From Xenorhabdus ishibashii (GTDB lineage Bacteria > Pseudomonadota > Gammaproteobacteria > Enterobacterales > Enterobacteriaceae): DNA of 63,840 bases. The stretch's first letter is position 1. The number at the start of each line of letters is the position of its first letter. The stretch is from positions 1-63,840 of the forward strand of contig NZ_NJAK01000003.1 in assembly GCF_002632755.1 (NCBI RefSeq). The letters are read 5' to 3'. Under the pieces are notes generated by a model, which saw only the letters and a list, made by a program, of their open reading frames with translations, made no database searches and had not been told where the DNA came from. Position numbers and translations under genes: made by a program. Positions 43,352-51,053 of this stretch are shown here, one piece after another.

Positions 43352-43714
43352 CTATTTTAATTGTGACAGGGTATTTTTAATGGTGTTAAATATCTGTTCA
43401 TATTGCTCTATTTTAGATATTTTGTCTGTGAGTAATGTTAAGAGTGATTCTCTTAACTCTTTGTTTTTATATAAAATTAAAACTTGTTCAGCGAATAAAT
43501 CATCTTTTATATATAAATAACACTCTGGTATATCTAAAATTTCCGCTAATTCACACACAATATCATACGGTGGAACTACTATCCCCCTCTCATAACGATA
43601 AATTCTCATTTTCGCAAAATCAGCATTTTGTTGATTCTCGCCCAACGCTTCGCCTAACTGCTGCTGAGTTATACCTCGTGCTTTTCTAGCTGCTATCAAT
43701 CTTTGTGGGTTCAT
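43352..43714 (-). CDS. XRE-family regulator, paralogue 3
   Basis: 120 residues. HTH: RLIAARKARGITQQQLGEAL then KMRIYRYERGIVVPPY, followed by ILDIPECYLYIKDDLFAEQV and a C-terminal coil. Alignment with paralogues 1 and 2 is direct. It lies upstream of the peptide genes on the same strand, and divergent from 43932. Confidence 0.85.
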   Translation of the reverse strand: MNPQRLIAARKARGITQQQLGEALGENQQNADFAKMRIYRYERGIVVPPYDIVCELAEILDIPECYLYIKDDLFAEQVLILYKNKELRESLLTLLTDKISKIEQYEQIFNTIKNTLSQLK

Positions 43715-43931
43715 ACAAAAACTTTATTAAATAAATAGTTGACCAAGTACTAACATTGATTTAGATTCTTATAAAGTATCCATATTATGTATATTTAATT
43801 ACTTATATTCATGATGTGAATATTTTATGGATGTAAAATTGAATCACTTAGCTATTTAATAATCATGTTATTGCTCCCTTCCTCCTTTTTATTGGAGGGT
43901 ATCAAAAAATATAAATTAGAGAGAGTATTAT

Positions 43932-44225
43932 ATGTTGAAATATAATAAATTTCACAATTATAACACATGTTATTTTATTGCTGTTAAATTAGCAACGTTT
44001 CCATGGAATGATTCAATATCGAAACTAAAAAAAAATGTGATAGAGTTTATTAATTCATTTGGAATGCATAAATATTCTATTGCTACATTGAGCGTGCATG
44101 TTTTATATAATGCTATTTTCAAAAAAAAACTACATGAAATTAAATTAGATTTAAAAATGATACGAAAATTAAAAATTATTATTATAATTATTGTTAATTA
44201 CGTAGATCCTGTTTATTCAATATAG
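43932..44225 (+). CDS. Small protein divergent to XRE paralogue 3
   Basis: 97 residues. FPWNDSISKLKKNVIEFINS and KYSIATLSVHVLYNA align with the 19873 product. The C-terminus is longer, basic and then hydrophobic (KIIIIIIVNYV). GAGAG precedes the ATG. A CCTCC...GGAGG hairpin (about 43881-43898) lies in the leader. Confidence 0.55.
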   Translation: MLKYNKFHNYNTCYFIAVKLATFPWNDSISKLKKNVIEFINSFGMHKYSIATLSVHVLYNAIFKKKLHEIKLDLKMIRKLKIIIIIIVNYVDPVYSI

Positions 44226-44275
44226 AAATATTGACCACTTATAATTATAAGTGGTTTATATTCTTCAATTTCTGA

Positions 44276-44755
44276 ATGAACAAAATTAAATCATGGTATC
44301 ACTGCATTCATTTAACTTCACCAAAGTATAAAGATTATTCAGTTTGTGTCAGGAAAGAAAAAGATCGTTTAATCATTCACGGTTCAATTGATACCAGTTT
44401 GTTTAGTACTGCTGATCATCAATGCACAGTTTCAGATAAACGAAAACCCGAACAGATAGCAAGAGATATCACCCGAAAAATTTTAAATCATCTTGATGAA
44501 GAAATTCAAGAATACAAAAAAAATATTGAAGAGTATGAGATCGAAAAAGAGAAGGAGCGGATTCTAAAAGGGATGATTTCAAGGTTTGGTTCGTTGACAC
44601 CACATTATAACGCTTTTACAGGTTTTAATACGGTGAATAAAATTTATGGTTTTGTTGAAAAATACTCACGTAGGCGTGATGATTATAATCTAAAAATTAA
44701 AAATCTAACAACTGACCAACTGATAAAAATCATTGGATTTATAACAACACTTTGA
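44276..44755 (+). pseudogene. 5'-truncated copy of the 31275 gene
   Basis: Within the right direct repeat. It lacks the first 28 codons and the native leader; ATG 44276 arises at the junction (GAATGAACAAAATT) and has no good Shine-Dalgarno. The rest equals the 31275 product except for one Tyr to His change. Confidence 0.75.
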
Positions 44756-45110
44756 TTATAAAGCCTTTAACATTCGTTAAAGGCTTAAAGAGGTTATATG
44801 AAGCAAATATACATGACGAGATCAGGAGGGAGCGTTAGAAGTATACTTACGGTATACAGCGATGGAACAAAATTTAAGTTGCATTATCTTATTCTAGGCC
44901 GAACTAATCCAACAAAAGCAGAGAAAGCAAAAGGCGTAAAAAGTCAGCGATTCGAAATATTAAATAATGAGTTTTTATTTGATAGTGTAAATGATATCAA
45001 TTTCATTATGTTACCCGTTCAGAAACTCACTAACCGATTTAAAAATGAATATCTATACAGGAATAAAAAAGATGAAATTTGATAAAAGTATCCTTACCCC
45101 AAAAAAATTA
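44277..45110 (+). repeat. 834-bp direct repeat, right copy
   Basis: Matches 31357-32190. Both edges are abrupt: upstream sequence belongs to the 43932 region, and downstream bases (TGGACTACTTGATG) belong to an unrelated fragment. Confidence 0.95.
44798..45082 (+). CDS. Unknown 94-residue protein, copy 2
   Basis: Identical to the 31878 product and with the same AGAGG leader. The following HTH gene is cut after 13 codons by the repeat boundary at 45110. Whether it is transcribed here is unclear, because the promoter before 31275 was not copied. Confidence 0.6.
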   Translation: MKQIYMTRSGGSVRSILTVYSDGTKFKLHYLILGRTNPTKAEKAKGVKSQRFEILNNEFLFDSVNDINFIMLPVQKLTNRFKNEYLYRNKKDEI

Positions 45111-45227
45111 TGGACTACTTGATGCCTTTCAATCAAATGAAGCAACAGGTCTTACTGTCAGCTTTCCAGAACATTCCCATATTAAAGATTGAAAAATAAT
45201 TAATTTTTACTCTAAACAGGGACACCG
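45111..45227. other. Gene fragment at the repeat boundary
   Basis: Joined to the direct repeat is a frame reading GLLDAFQSNEATGLTVSFPE then HSHIKD and a stop at about 45190. It is the C-terminus of an unrecognised protein. Confidence 0.35.
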
Positions 45228-45405
45228 GAGGCATTTTACCGAAATCGGCAAAATGTCGCCTGTACTGCGCTAACTGTCCAAATAAATTTGTCCAGTAAGC
45301 TCCGCAGAGCCGCAGAGCGTCTCTGTCCTGCCGGATAACAAGCGATGTTTAAAATGAATTAACACCCACGCTTTATTTTTCTTTTGTCTCCGACCGTCAG
45401 GCTTT
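45228..45405. repeat. Repeat B, copy 2
   Basis: Begins GGGACACCGG and carries GGCATTTTACC/GGCAAAATGTCGCC, CTGTACTGCGCTAACTGTCC and AGAGCCGCAGAGCGTCTCTG. Matches 37160-37335. It lies next to repeat A copy 3 and upstream of the gene at 45727. Confidence 0.75.
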
Positions 45406-45427
45406 CGAGTCGCAGCTCGTTTCGTTA

Positions 45428-45590
45428 AGGGCGGGCTTTGCAGGGAGGGGTTCTGTGCTTTATGTAAGGCACTCAGTCGCCTTTTCAGTCATGCCTTGCG
45501 TCATTTCCTTCAAATGCTCCGCTTCGGGGCGTATCGGCGTTTATATGCCTTTTTAGCCATATTTCGCCCCTTATCTGGTGATTACGGAAT
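45428..45590. repeat. Repeat A, copy 3
   Basis: GGCTTTGCAGGGAGGGG, GTGCTTTATGTAAGGCACTC, CTCCGCTTCGGGGCGTATCG and ATATTTCGCCCCTTAT. Best preserved copy; GGGGCG/CGCCCC arms pair. Noncoding, more G+C-rich than its surroundings. Confidence 0.65.
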
Positions 45591-45634
45591 TTATAACATC
45601 AGCCTGATTTATCAAGAATAAGTAAAAATAATGC

Positions 45635-45719
45635 TTGATGACTCCTTAAATAAGGAGTATATTATATCTATACCAACACAGAGAAATTCTAAAAACCATA
45701 ACAGCCGAACGGCTAGGAG
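45635..45719 (+). promoter_or_regulatory. Palindromic-spacer promoter and class L leader hairpin
   Basis: -35 TTGATG, 17-base spacer ACTCCTTAAATAAGGAG, -10 TATATT (45635-45663), then ACAGCCGAACGGCTAGGAG at 45701-45719. The best consensus copy of the three. Confidence 0.8.
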
Positions 45720-45726
45720 TTAAAAA

Positions 45727-46182
45727 ATGAGTTGTTTTGTTATTAACAATAAAACTGCATCAAGTATTGTTACTGCATTAATTGAATTAAATTATATCCA
45801 TAATACAGAAGCTCAATGTTTTTTAAATATGGTAATGGATTTGAATGATAGGGCTTATTATTCAGGTTATAAAAATGAGGATGAAATTATTTTCACTAAA
45901 TATAATTTTATCAAACAAAATACAAATGTTTCTCAACATGATGAACATTTAGCTATCATGCAAATGATTGTTAATATCGCTTGTTATTTTTATCAAGTTT
46001 GTGGGTTTGACGGCTATCAAGAAACGCTGGTTTATAAAACACTAAAAATTGCTCAAGATGAAATGCTCAACCATTTTAAAGAATGGTTAATAGAAAATCA
46101 TTATTACACAAGAGAAGAAGTAAAAAACAAAATGTATTATGAGTTGCCATTTAGTAGTAAAATGCAATGGGAACTTTCATAA
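45727..46182 (+). CDS. Unknown leading-region protein
   Basis: 151 residues, soluble and helical: VINNKTASSIVTALIELNYI, then LNMVMDLNDRAYYSGYKNED and FKEWLIENHYYTREEVKNKM. No family was recognised. It carries the promoter and leader hairpin of the 30661/37984 group and lies about 2 kb from the predicted nic site. It would therefore enter a recipient very early. Confidence 0.65.
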   Translation: MSCFVINNKTASSIVTALIELNYIHNTEAQCFLNMVMDLNDRAYYSGYKNEDEIIFTKYNFIKQNTNVSQHDEHLAIMQMIVNIACYFYQVCGFDGYQETLVYKTLKIAQDEMLNHFKEWLIENHYYTREEVKNKMYYELPFSSKMQWELS

Positions 46183-46234
46183 TTAATGTTAAAAATCCCC
46201 TTGAATCATTTCAAGGGGAAATACCAAAACCATA

Positions 46235-46253
46235 ACAGCCGAACGGCTAGGAG
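46235..46253 (+). promoter_or_regulatory. Leader hairpin class L before 46261 gene
   Basis: ACAGCCGAACGGCTAGGAG, identical to the copies at 37959 and 45701. A CCCCTTGAATCATTTCAAGGGG hairpin (46197-46218) just before it may be an attenuator. Confidence 0.7.
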
Positions 46254-46260
46254 TTTTAAA

Positions 46261-46461
46261 ATGATCAAAGTAAATTACACATATCCAAATAAATTTAAAT
46301 TCACTTTCGATAAAATTGATTTTGAAAATTGTGTCGTAAATCTATTTCAAACAAAAGCCATTTTAATTGAAAGCAAATCCCAATTAGAAGCAACTTTAAA
46401 GCAATTGGCTAAACAGCAAGATATTGATGTGAATGATATTTATATGGAAGTGGTTATTTGA
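46261..46461 (+). CDS. Small unknown leading-region protein
   Basis: 66 residues from ATG 46261: MIKVNYTYPNKFKFTFDKID, then FQTKAILIESKSQLEATLKQ and a DVNDIYMEV end. AGGAG is at the leader hairpin. Soluble; no family. Confidence 0.6.
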   Translation: MIKVNYTYPNKFKFTFDKIDFENCVVNLFQTKAILIESKSQLEATLKQLAKQQDIDVNDIYMEVVI

Positions 46462-46552
46462 TTTTTTTATTAGGCTAGGGAAAACCCTAGCCACCTACAA
46501 GGTAGCATGAAAAAAATTGATAAGGAGGAATAAAAAATTAAATTTGAAAAGT

Positions 46553-46582
46553 GGTGCTAGGTTGCTCCAACAACTTAGCACC
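46553..46582 (+). other. Leader hairpin before 46614 gene
   Basis: GGTGCTA...TAGCACC with inner GTTG/CAAC around CTCCAA. It lies 31 bases before the start of the small gene and may control its translation or RNA stability. Confidence 0.45.
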
Positions 46583-46613
46583 GAGACAATCATTTTTTGT
46601 AGAGATTAAAATC

Positions 46614-46754
46614 ATGTCAAATGAAATGATAACAGTCGCAAAATTTTTCGCAAGAGGTTTTGAAGTGACCTTCCCACTCATGACAATGAAACAATTGGGT
46701 GAATTTATTCATCTTGTTAAACAGGAACGTCTATCACTACCAATAAAAAATTAG
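46614..46754 (+). CDS. Very small leading-region protein
   Basis: 46 residues from ATG 46614 (AGAGA upstream): MSNEMITVAKFFARGFEVTF, then MKQLGEFIHLVKQERLSL. The longer frame from 46551 would start inside the hairpin. A terminator follows. Confidence 0.5.
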   Translation: MSNEMITVAKFFARGFEVTFPLMTMKQLGEFIHLVKQERLSLPIKN

Positions 46755-46764
46755 TCATTTAACT

Positions 46765-46785
46765 AAGGGGCAAATGCCCCTTTTT
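46765..46785 (+). terminator. Terminator behind 46614 gene
   Basis: AAGGGGC-AAAT-GCCCC followed by TTTTT, ten bases past the stop. Confidence 0.85.
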
Positions 46786-46916
46786 GTAGAAACTATTGAG
46801 ATAGGAAAACTTAGTAGCAAAAAATTGCTACTTTTTTTATTTCTAAATTTTAAATATTTTTACCAAAGAGTCAGCCGTTTTTAGCATGCTTGGCATTGAG
46901 CCAACCATGCTAAACA

Positions 46917-47046
46917 GAGTTATCCACCGAATTATTTTATTGTGGGTACGGCTTCGCTCCGCTATCGCCTACCCATACGTTACGAACTATCCAGCTTTTT
47001 AGGGCTGAATAGTTCTACTCAATAAAATGAATTCCGTGGATAACTC
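46917..47046. repeat. Long inverted repeat with nested hairpin
   Basis: Arms 46917-46942 and 47020-47046 pair over about 26 bases with one bulge and two mismatches; they start GAGTTATCCACCG and end CGTGGATAACTC. Inside is AACTATCCAGC/GCTGAATAGTT (46985-47014). It lies between the last plus-strand leading gene and orf169, about 650 bases from predicted nic. Each arm carries a TTATCCAC, close to a DnaA box. Confidence 0.75.
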
Positions 47047-47096
47047 AAACCGCCACGCTGCATTTGCTGGCTAACGCCAGCGCAGCAAAGGATGTT

Positions 47097-47570
47097 TTAA
47101 TTCACAACAACTCTTTTAATTTTCCCTGATTTCAAATCTTGATAATGCTTACTGATTAGTAAAGCATAGTCATAGCGATTCTTTATAACATAGTCTTCAT
47201 TTTTCATTCCCGCATTGTACATTCCCACAGACAGCCATTTTTTACCATACATATCAAAATTTCTTTTCAAGAGCATACTCCCGACAAAGATATTTAAACA
47301 CGGTTCATTGATTAACCTTTTTTTTGTGAGAGTAGGGTATTCTCGTTTGATACTGCGTAATGTTTTTGTGTTGATCTGCATAATGCCAAAATCTACATTA
47401 TTATTAATCGCATTATGTTTGAATCGGGATTCTTGCCATGCTATAGCCCTGATATAATCCGGATCAATTCCATAATACCTACCTGCATCTTCAAAACAAT
47501 CAGCGAGAACAGTACTACTAAAAGATAAAATGAAAGTAAAAACTATTTTTTTAAAAATTTGATTAGGCAT
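47097..47570 (-). CDS. Lytic transglycosylase (orf169/P19-like)
   Basis: 157 residues. A signal peptide (about 1-23) is followed by a goose-type lysozyme/SLT domain: YGIDPDYIRAIAWQESRFKH with catalytic Glu, NNNVDFGIMQINTKTL and MLLKRNFDMYG, then SVGMYNAG. It opens peptidoglycan for the transfer channel. In F the equivalent (geneX/orf169) also lies next to oriT, opposite to traM. Confidence 0.92.
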   Translation of the reverse strand: MPNQIFKKIVFTFILSFSSTVLADCFEDAGRYYGIDPDYIRAIAWQESRFKHNAINNNVDFGIMQINTKTLRSIKREYPTLTKKRLINEPCLNIFVGSMLLKRNFDMYGKKWLSVGMYNAGMKNEDYVIKNRYDYALLISKHYQDLKSGKIKRVVVN

Positions 47571-47574
47571 ACTT

Positions 47575-48020
47575 TCGCCCCTTTAAATTAGAAGCACTTC
47601 GTTTAACCCGAAAACCCGTATAGATTAGCGGAAAAAAACGAATTTGCCAATTTGTGTATTTTTAAATACACACACCATACACAAAATTGATTTTTGTATG
47701 TATATATATGAAAGTATAGTGTTTTTTATTTAAATGTTATGTTTATGTTAAATTTTCATGGATTCCAATTATATATATATAGAATCCATTTGATTTTTTT
47801 ATGGTTAAATGGTTTATTTGTATGATATTAAATAATTTTTTAAATTAGGACTCCATGTGGACGCCAAATAGACTCCATGCGGAGTCTATTTGATTTTTTT
47901 TTATTATATTGATATAAAATGATATTTTGTTTTCAAGGATTCCAATTTAATGATGTTTGGAATCCAATTGGGTGGGTGATATAATGTGTTTTTATAGTAA
48001 AATAATGTAAATTTAGGAAT
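47575..48020. other. oriT region with predicted nic
   Basis: Between orf169 and traM, as in F. On the minus strand TTTTGTGTATGGTGTGTGTA (about 47684 down) resembles the F nic region (TTTGCGTGGGGTGT/GGTGCTTT); nic is predicted between 47672 and 47671. GTGTATTT-TT-AAATACAC lies beside it. Further on are inverted copies of GGATTCCAATT/AGAATCCA (47760-47790), GACTCCATG (two, 47851-47885) and GGATTCCAA/TTGGAATCC (47937-47967), likely TraM or host-factor sites. Confidence 0.75.
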
Positions 48021-48026
48021 AGATAG

Positions 48027-48410
48027 ATGCAAGATTCAGATGGTTATCAAGATCAGAGAAAACGACTTTCTTTAAAAATACCCAATAAAGTTTCCGCTAC
48101 TATTGAAAAAATCATAGAGCACCGTATTAATAATGGAGATGATGATCTCCCTATTAATCGAACTGCTGTAGCCATTGAAATGATGGTGATAGGTGCTCAA
48201 GTTTTAAAAAAGAGTTTAGAAGACTCATCAGATGTACAAAAAGCTTACACAAAGGAATTTGAAACTGTTGTCAAACTTATTTTATCGTGTGAGTATTTTT
48301 CACGTATGGCAGCCTCTAATTCTGGGGAAATAGATTATTTAAAGAATTCGGATGAGTTAATTGATTTAAGAAAACGGTGGGCTGATGCAGCTAAGGAACT
48401 ACTTTCATAA
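48027..48410 (+). CDS. traM: TraM-like relaxosome protein
   Basis: 127 residues, the same as F TraM. The N-terminal ribbon-helix-helix (RLSLKIPNKVSATIEKIIEH) is followed by helices AVAIEMMVIGAQVLKK and FETVVKLILSCEYFSRMAAS, which fit the TraM tetramerisation domain. It would bind oriT and contact TraD. The first gene after oriT, plus strand. Sequence identity to F looks low, so position carries part of the weight. Confidence 0.8.
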   Translation: MQDSDGYQDQRKRLSLKIPNKVSATIEKIIEHRINNGDDDLPINRTAVAIEMMVIGAQVLKKSLEDSSDVQKAYTKEFETVVKLILSCEYFSRMAASNSGEIDYLKNSDELIDLRKRWADAAKELLS

Positions 48411-48417
48411 CATTTTT

Positions 48418-48924
48418 CTATTTTAGATTGCTTTTTCTTTTTTCTAGTACAAGGAAACAAAGATCATAATTATCTTTGTTTTCCACATTTTCCAATAAAT
48501 AGTATTCATTACCCAAAATACAAAGATACTCTTTTTTTTGTAGCAATTTTTCAGGAGCCACGCCGCAAATAACAGAGTTTCTTTTATCTAAAAAGACACT
48601 AAAACTGTATATAATGAAAGAAATATTTTTAACTAATGTTTTTTTCTTTAAATTAGGTAAATCACTTTTGAGATCTGAAATGCTATCGTAGCAAGGGATT
48701 TCTATGGTTTTATCTAAAAATATTTTTCCAATTCCATTTGCTAACCATTCTGGATTAATTCCTAATCCTAAAGCTATTTGATATGTATAGAAAGATTTTT
48801 CTACATCATTAGTCAATATGTAACTAATTGTTTGTGGTGAAAGGTTTGTTAAATTAGCGACATCTTTTTGTTTTATACCTAATTTATTTATGATCATTTT
48901 CAAACGATTAGAAACAGTTGGCAT
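48418..48924 (-). CDS. HTH repressor-like protein in traJ position
   Basis: 168 residues. The N-terminal HTH reads MIINKLGIKQKDVANLTNLS then PQTISYILTND. The C-terminal part (about 75-168) is beta-rich, like phage repressor tails, but no Ser/Lys self-cleavage pair is evident. It lies between traM and traA where F has traJ and traY, but on the opposite strand. It may regulate the tra promoter divergently. Its 3' end is seven bases from the traM stop. Confidence 0.7.
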   Translation of the reverse strand: MPTVSNRLKMIINKLGIKQKDVANLTNLSPQTISYILTNDVEKSFYTYQIALGLGINPEWLANGIGKIFLDKTIEIPCYDSISDLKSDLPNLKKKTLVKNISFIIYSFSVFLDKRNSVICGVAPEKLLQKKEYLCILGNEYYLLENVENKDNYDLCFLVLEKRKSNLK

Positions 48925-49134
48925 TTTTTTTCTCTTTTAAAAAAGTTAAAAATAGAGTTTTACACTAAATCTAAATTAATTTAAGGGAGGGAGCCATATT
49001 TTTTTGTGTATGTGATGTGTGATTGATTTTTTATCAAGCTACTTGTTTACTTTTGATTGGAGTTAAGTAAAATATATTTTGATGAATCACTATCTAAACA
49101 ATTCTTTTCAACAAATAATAAAAGGAATCATGAA
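48925..49134 (+). promoter_or_regulatory. Divergent tra promoter region upstream of traA
   Basis: 210 AT-rich bases between the HTH gene and traA, probably with the main tra promoter. A TTGTTTAC and nearby TAAAATATATT at 49045-49080 could be -35/-10. An AAAGGAATC before the traA ATG is the ribosome site. No traY was found here. Confidence 0.4.
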
Positions 49135-49452
49135 ATGAATGCAGTAGTTTTAAAACAAAAAATCAAGAAATTTTCTAAAAGCAAAAATACTATCACGATT
49201 ATGACATTTTTTGTCTTGGGTGCACTAATGATGCTGTTTCCCAGTTTACAAGCCCATGCAGATGATCTATTTGCAGGCGGTAAAGAACAAATCAAAGATT
49301 CATTTGGTAAAGGTTCTACGGTTGTTTATGTTCTGTATTTAATTGAAATCATTGCTGCCATATATACATACGCCAGAACAAAAAATCTTGGCGTGTTTGT
49401 TGGCATCGCTGTGGTTATGATTTTCGTTAACGTTGTTTTTGGTTTAATATAA
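49135..49452 (+). CDS. traA: TraA F-type pilin
   Basis: 105 residues from ATG 49135 (AAGGAA upstream); an earlier in-frame start gives a non-family extension. A long leader ends at LQAHA/DDLFAGG, the LepB site. Mature pilin of about 60 residues has two hydrophobic helices around TYARTKNLG, like F pilin (MMTKNVKF). The leader has the family MNAV start. No TraQ chaperone was recognised. Confidence 0.93.
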   Translation: MNAVVLKQKIKKFSKSKNTITIMTFFVLGALMMLFPSLQAHADDLFAGGKEQIKDSFGKGSTVVYVLYLIEIIAAIYTYARTKNLGVFVGIAVVMIFVNVVFGLI

Positions 49453-49462
49453 GGTAGAAAAA

Positions 49463-49762
49463 ATGGATGGAAAAGAAAATCGTTATCTCTTTCCATCCAC
49501 GCTAACAAACCAGCGGCGTGTGATGGGATTACCTATAGACGAGTTTTGTATTTATATACCTTTGGCGCTTGCCGGAATTTTTTCGAATCTATTTCTTTAT
49601 TTTCCTATCTTAGCGATGGCCTATATTTCTATCCGTAAACTAAAAAAAGGAAAAGGAAGCTGTTATCTACTCAATTTAGTGTATTGGTTTTTACCAAAAA
49701 CAATGGCAGATTTTTTTATTAGAGCCTTGCCAGCATCTTATAAACGATATTGGATTTCATAA
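49463..49762 (+). CDS. traL: TraL pilus assembly protein
   Basis: 99 residues (F 91). It contains YLFPSTLTNQRRVMGLPIDE and hydrophobic segments at about 30-55, then KKGKGSCYLLNLVYWFLP and LPASYKRYWI. It is an inner-membrane protein of the F-type channel, equivalent to VirB3. It starts ten bases after traA. Confidence 0.93.
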   Translation: MDGKENRYLFPSTLTNQRRVMGLPIDEFCIYIPLALAGIFSNLFLYFPILAMAYISIRKLKKGKGSCYLLNLVYWFLPKTMADFFIRALPASYKRYWIS

Positions 49763-49764
49763 TT

Positions 49765-50337
49765 ATGGATATAAATTTAAAAAAATCGTATGAGAGAACG
49801 TTGGCGATATCTGCCATTGTTTTAGTTTTTATGACAATTTTATCTTTGGGTTTCAATTATAAACTGTATTCTGACTATAGAGTTCTTGTTAGCCAGTTAG
49901 TGAGCAATAAACAAATCATCATTAAACCAATGGTTAATGATGATGAGGGATTTTCATTTAAAGGTAAAAGAGGAGATGCGCGTTATCTTCGTTTAATGGG
50001 ATTAAGCTTCATTGGGTTAAGGCTTGATGTCAGTACACAAACGGTAGAACAAAGCCATGAAATATTGACAGGTTATCTTGATGAGGGTTTAAGGGAAAAA
50101 CTGATCCCTGTTTTATCTCAGGAAAAGCAACGGTTAAAAATTAATAATGGCAGCTCTGTTTTTTATCCTAAAGAAATGAAGGTAAGCCCATCAAACGGAA
50201 TTTTTGATATCACAGGTGATTTGGTATTTTATTATGGGATAGAAAGATCTGATCCAGTACCTAAGCACTATCAGTTAAGGATGGAAACTCTAAATGGGAA
50301 TTTTAAACTCGTTGATTTCGTGGAGTTAGAAAAATGA
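49765..50337 (+). CDS. traE: TraE (VirB5-position) channel protein
   Basis: 190 residues (F 188). One N-terminal transmembrane segment (about 14-34) and a periplasmic domain with ARYLRLMGLSFIGLRLDVS and KHYQLRMETLNG. The ATG at 49765 is chosen; it directly follows the traL stop. Overlaps traK by four bases. Confidence 0.92.
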   Translation: MDINLKKSYERTLAISAIVLVFMTILSLGFNYKLYSDYRVLVSQLVSNKQIIIKPMVNDDEGFSFKGKRGDARYLRLMGLSFIGLRLDVSTQTVEQSHEILTGYLDEGLREKLIPVLSQEKQRLKINNGSSVFYPKEMKVSPSNGIFDITGDLVFYYGIERSDPVPKHYQLRMETLNGNFKLVDFVELEK

Positions 50338-51050
50338 TTTTAAAATTAAAATGCATGATTGCTATTCCTTTGCTTTTGCTATCAAAAAGCATTTTTGCAG
50401 AATCAATTTCTATTGATCCCATGCAAAAAATAGAGACACAGATTAGCACGAAAGACCCCAATGTTATCTCTGTTTATAATGATAAGATAACATCAATTAC
50501 GGCGAACAGTGGTAATATTTTAAGTAATAAAAAAACCACAGAAGGTAAAATTGTATTTACGACTAAAGCTACTAAAAGTTTCAATATCATTATTGAGACA
50601 GAAACGGGATTTACCTTTACCTTGATTGCTCAACCATCCGGCCGATTCAATGGTGCTTCTCTTACTGTATATAATAAACAGGCAAAAGGCGGAGAGGAAG
50701 CATTAAACTATGAGGAAAATAATCAAAGTTATTCAGGACTAATTACTGCTTCATTGACGCAAATAATGAAAGGAAAAACACCAAAAGGATTTATTGAGAC
50801 TAAATCTGCTTCGATTAATTTATCTTCTGAGATTATTCAGTATCTGGATGTTAAAGGTGTGAATGCATGGAATGGACATAGTTTTGTTATCCAGCAATTC
50901 CGAGTGACAAATAAGACTATACATACGATTGAATTAAATGAACGCTATCTTTGGGAATATGGTGTTATGGCGGTTAGTTTTTCACCAAATGTAACTACTC
51001 TCAAACCCAATATGAGTGTGACCGCCTATGTTGTAAAAAAAAGGGGGTGA
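50334..51050 (+). CDS. traK: TraK outer-membrane-complex secretin-like protein
   Basis: 238 residues (F 242). A signal peptide (about 1-23, SIFA/ESISI) is followed by a beta-rich domain like the VirB9 group: SVYNDKITSITANSGNILSN, TTKATKSFNIIIETETGFTF and the C-terminal LNERYLWEYGVMAVSF. It joins TraB and TraV in the core complex. Confidence 0.93.
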   Translation: MILKLKCMIAIPLLLLSKSIFAESISIDPMQKIETQISTKDPNVISVYNDKITSITANSGNILSNKKTTEGKIVFTTKATKSFNIIIETETGFTFTLIAQPSGRFNGASLTVYNKQAKGGEEALNYEENNQSYSGLITASLTQIMKGKTPKGFIETKSASINLSSEIIQYLDVKGVNAWNGHSFVIQQFRVTNKTIHTIELNERYLWEYGVMAVSFSPNVTTLKPNMSVTAYVVKKRG

Positions 51051-51053
51051 ATC

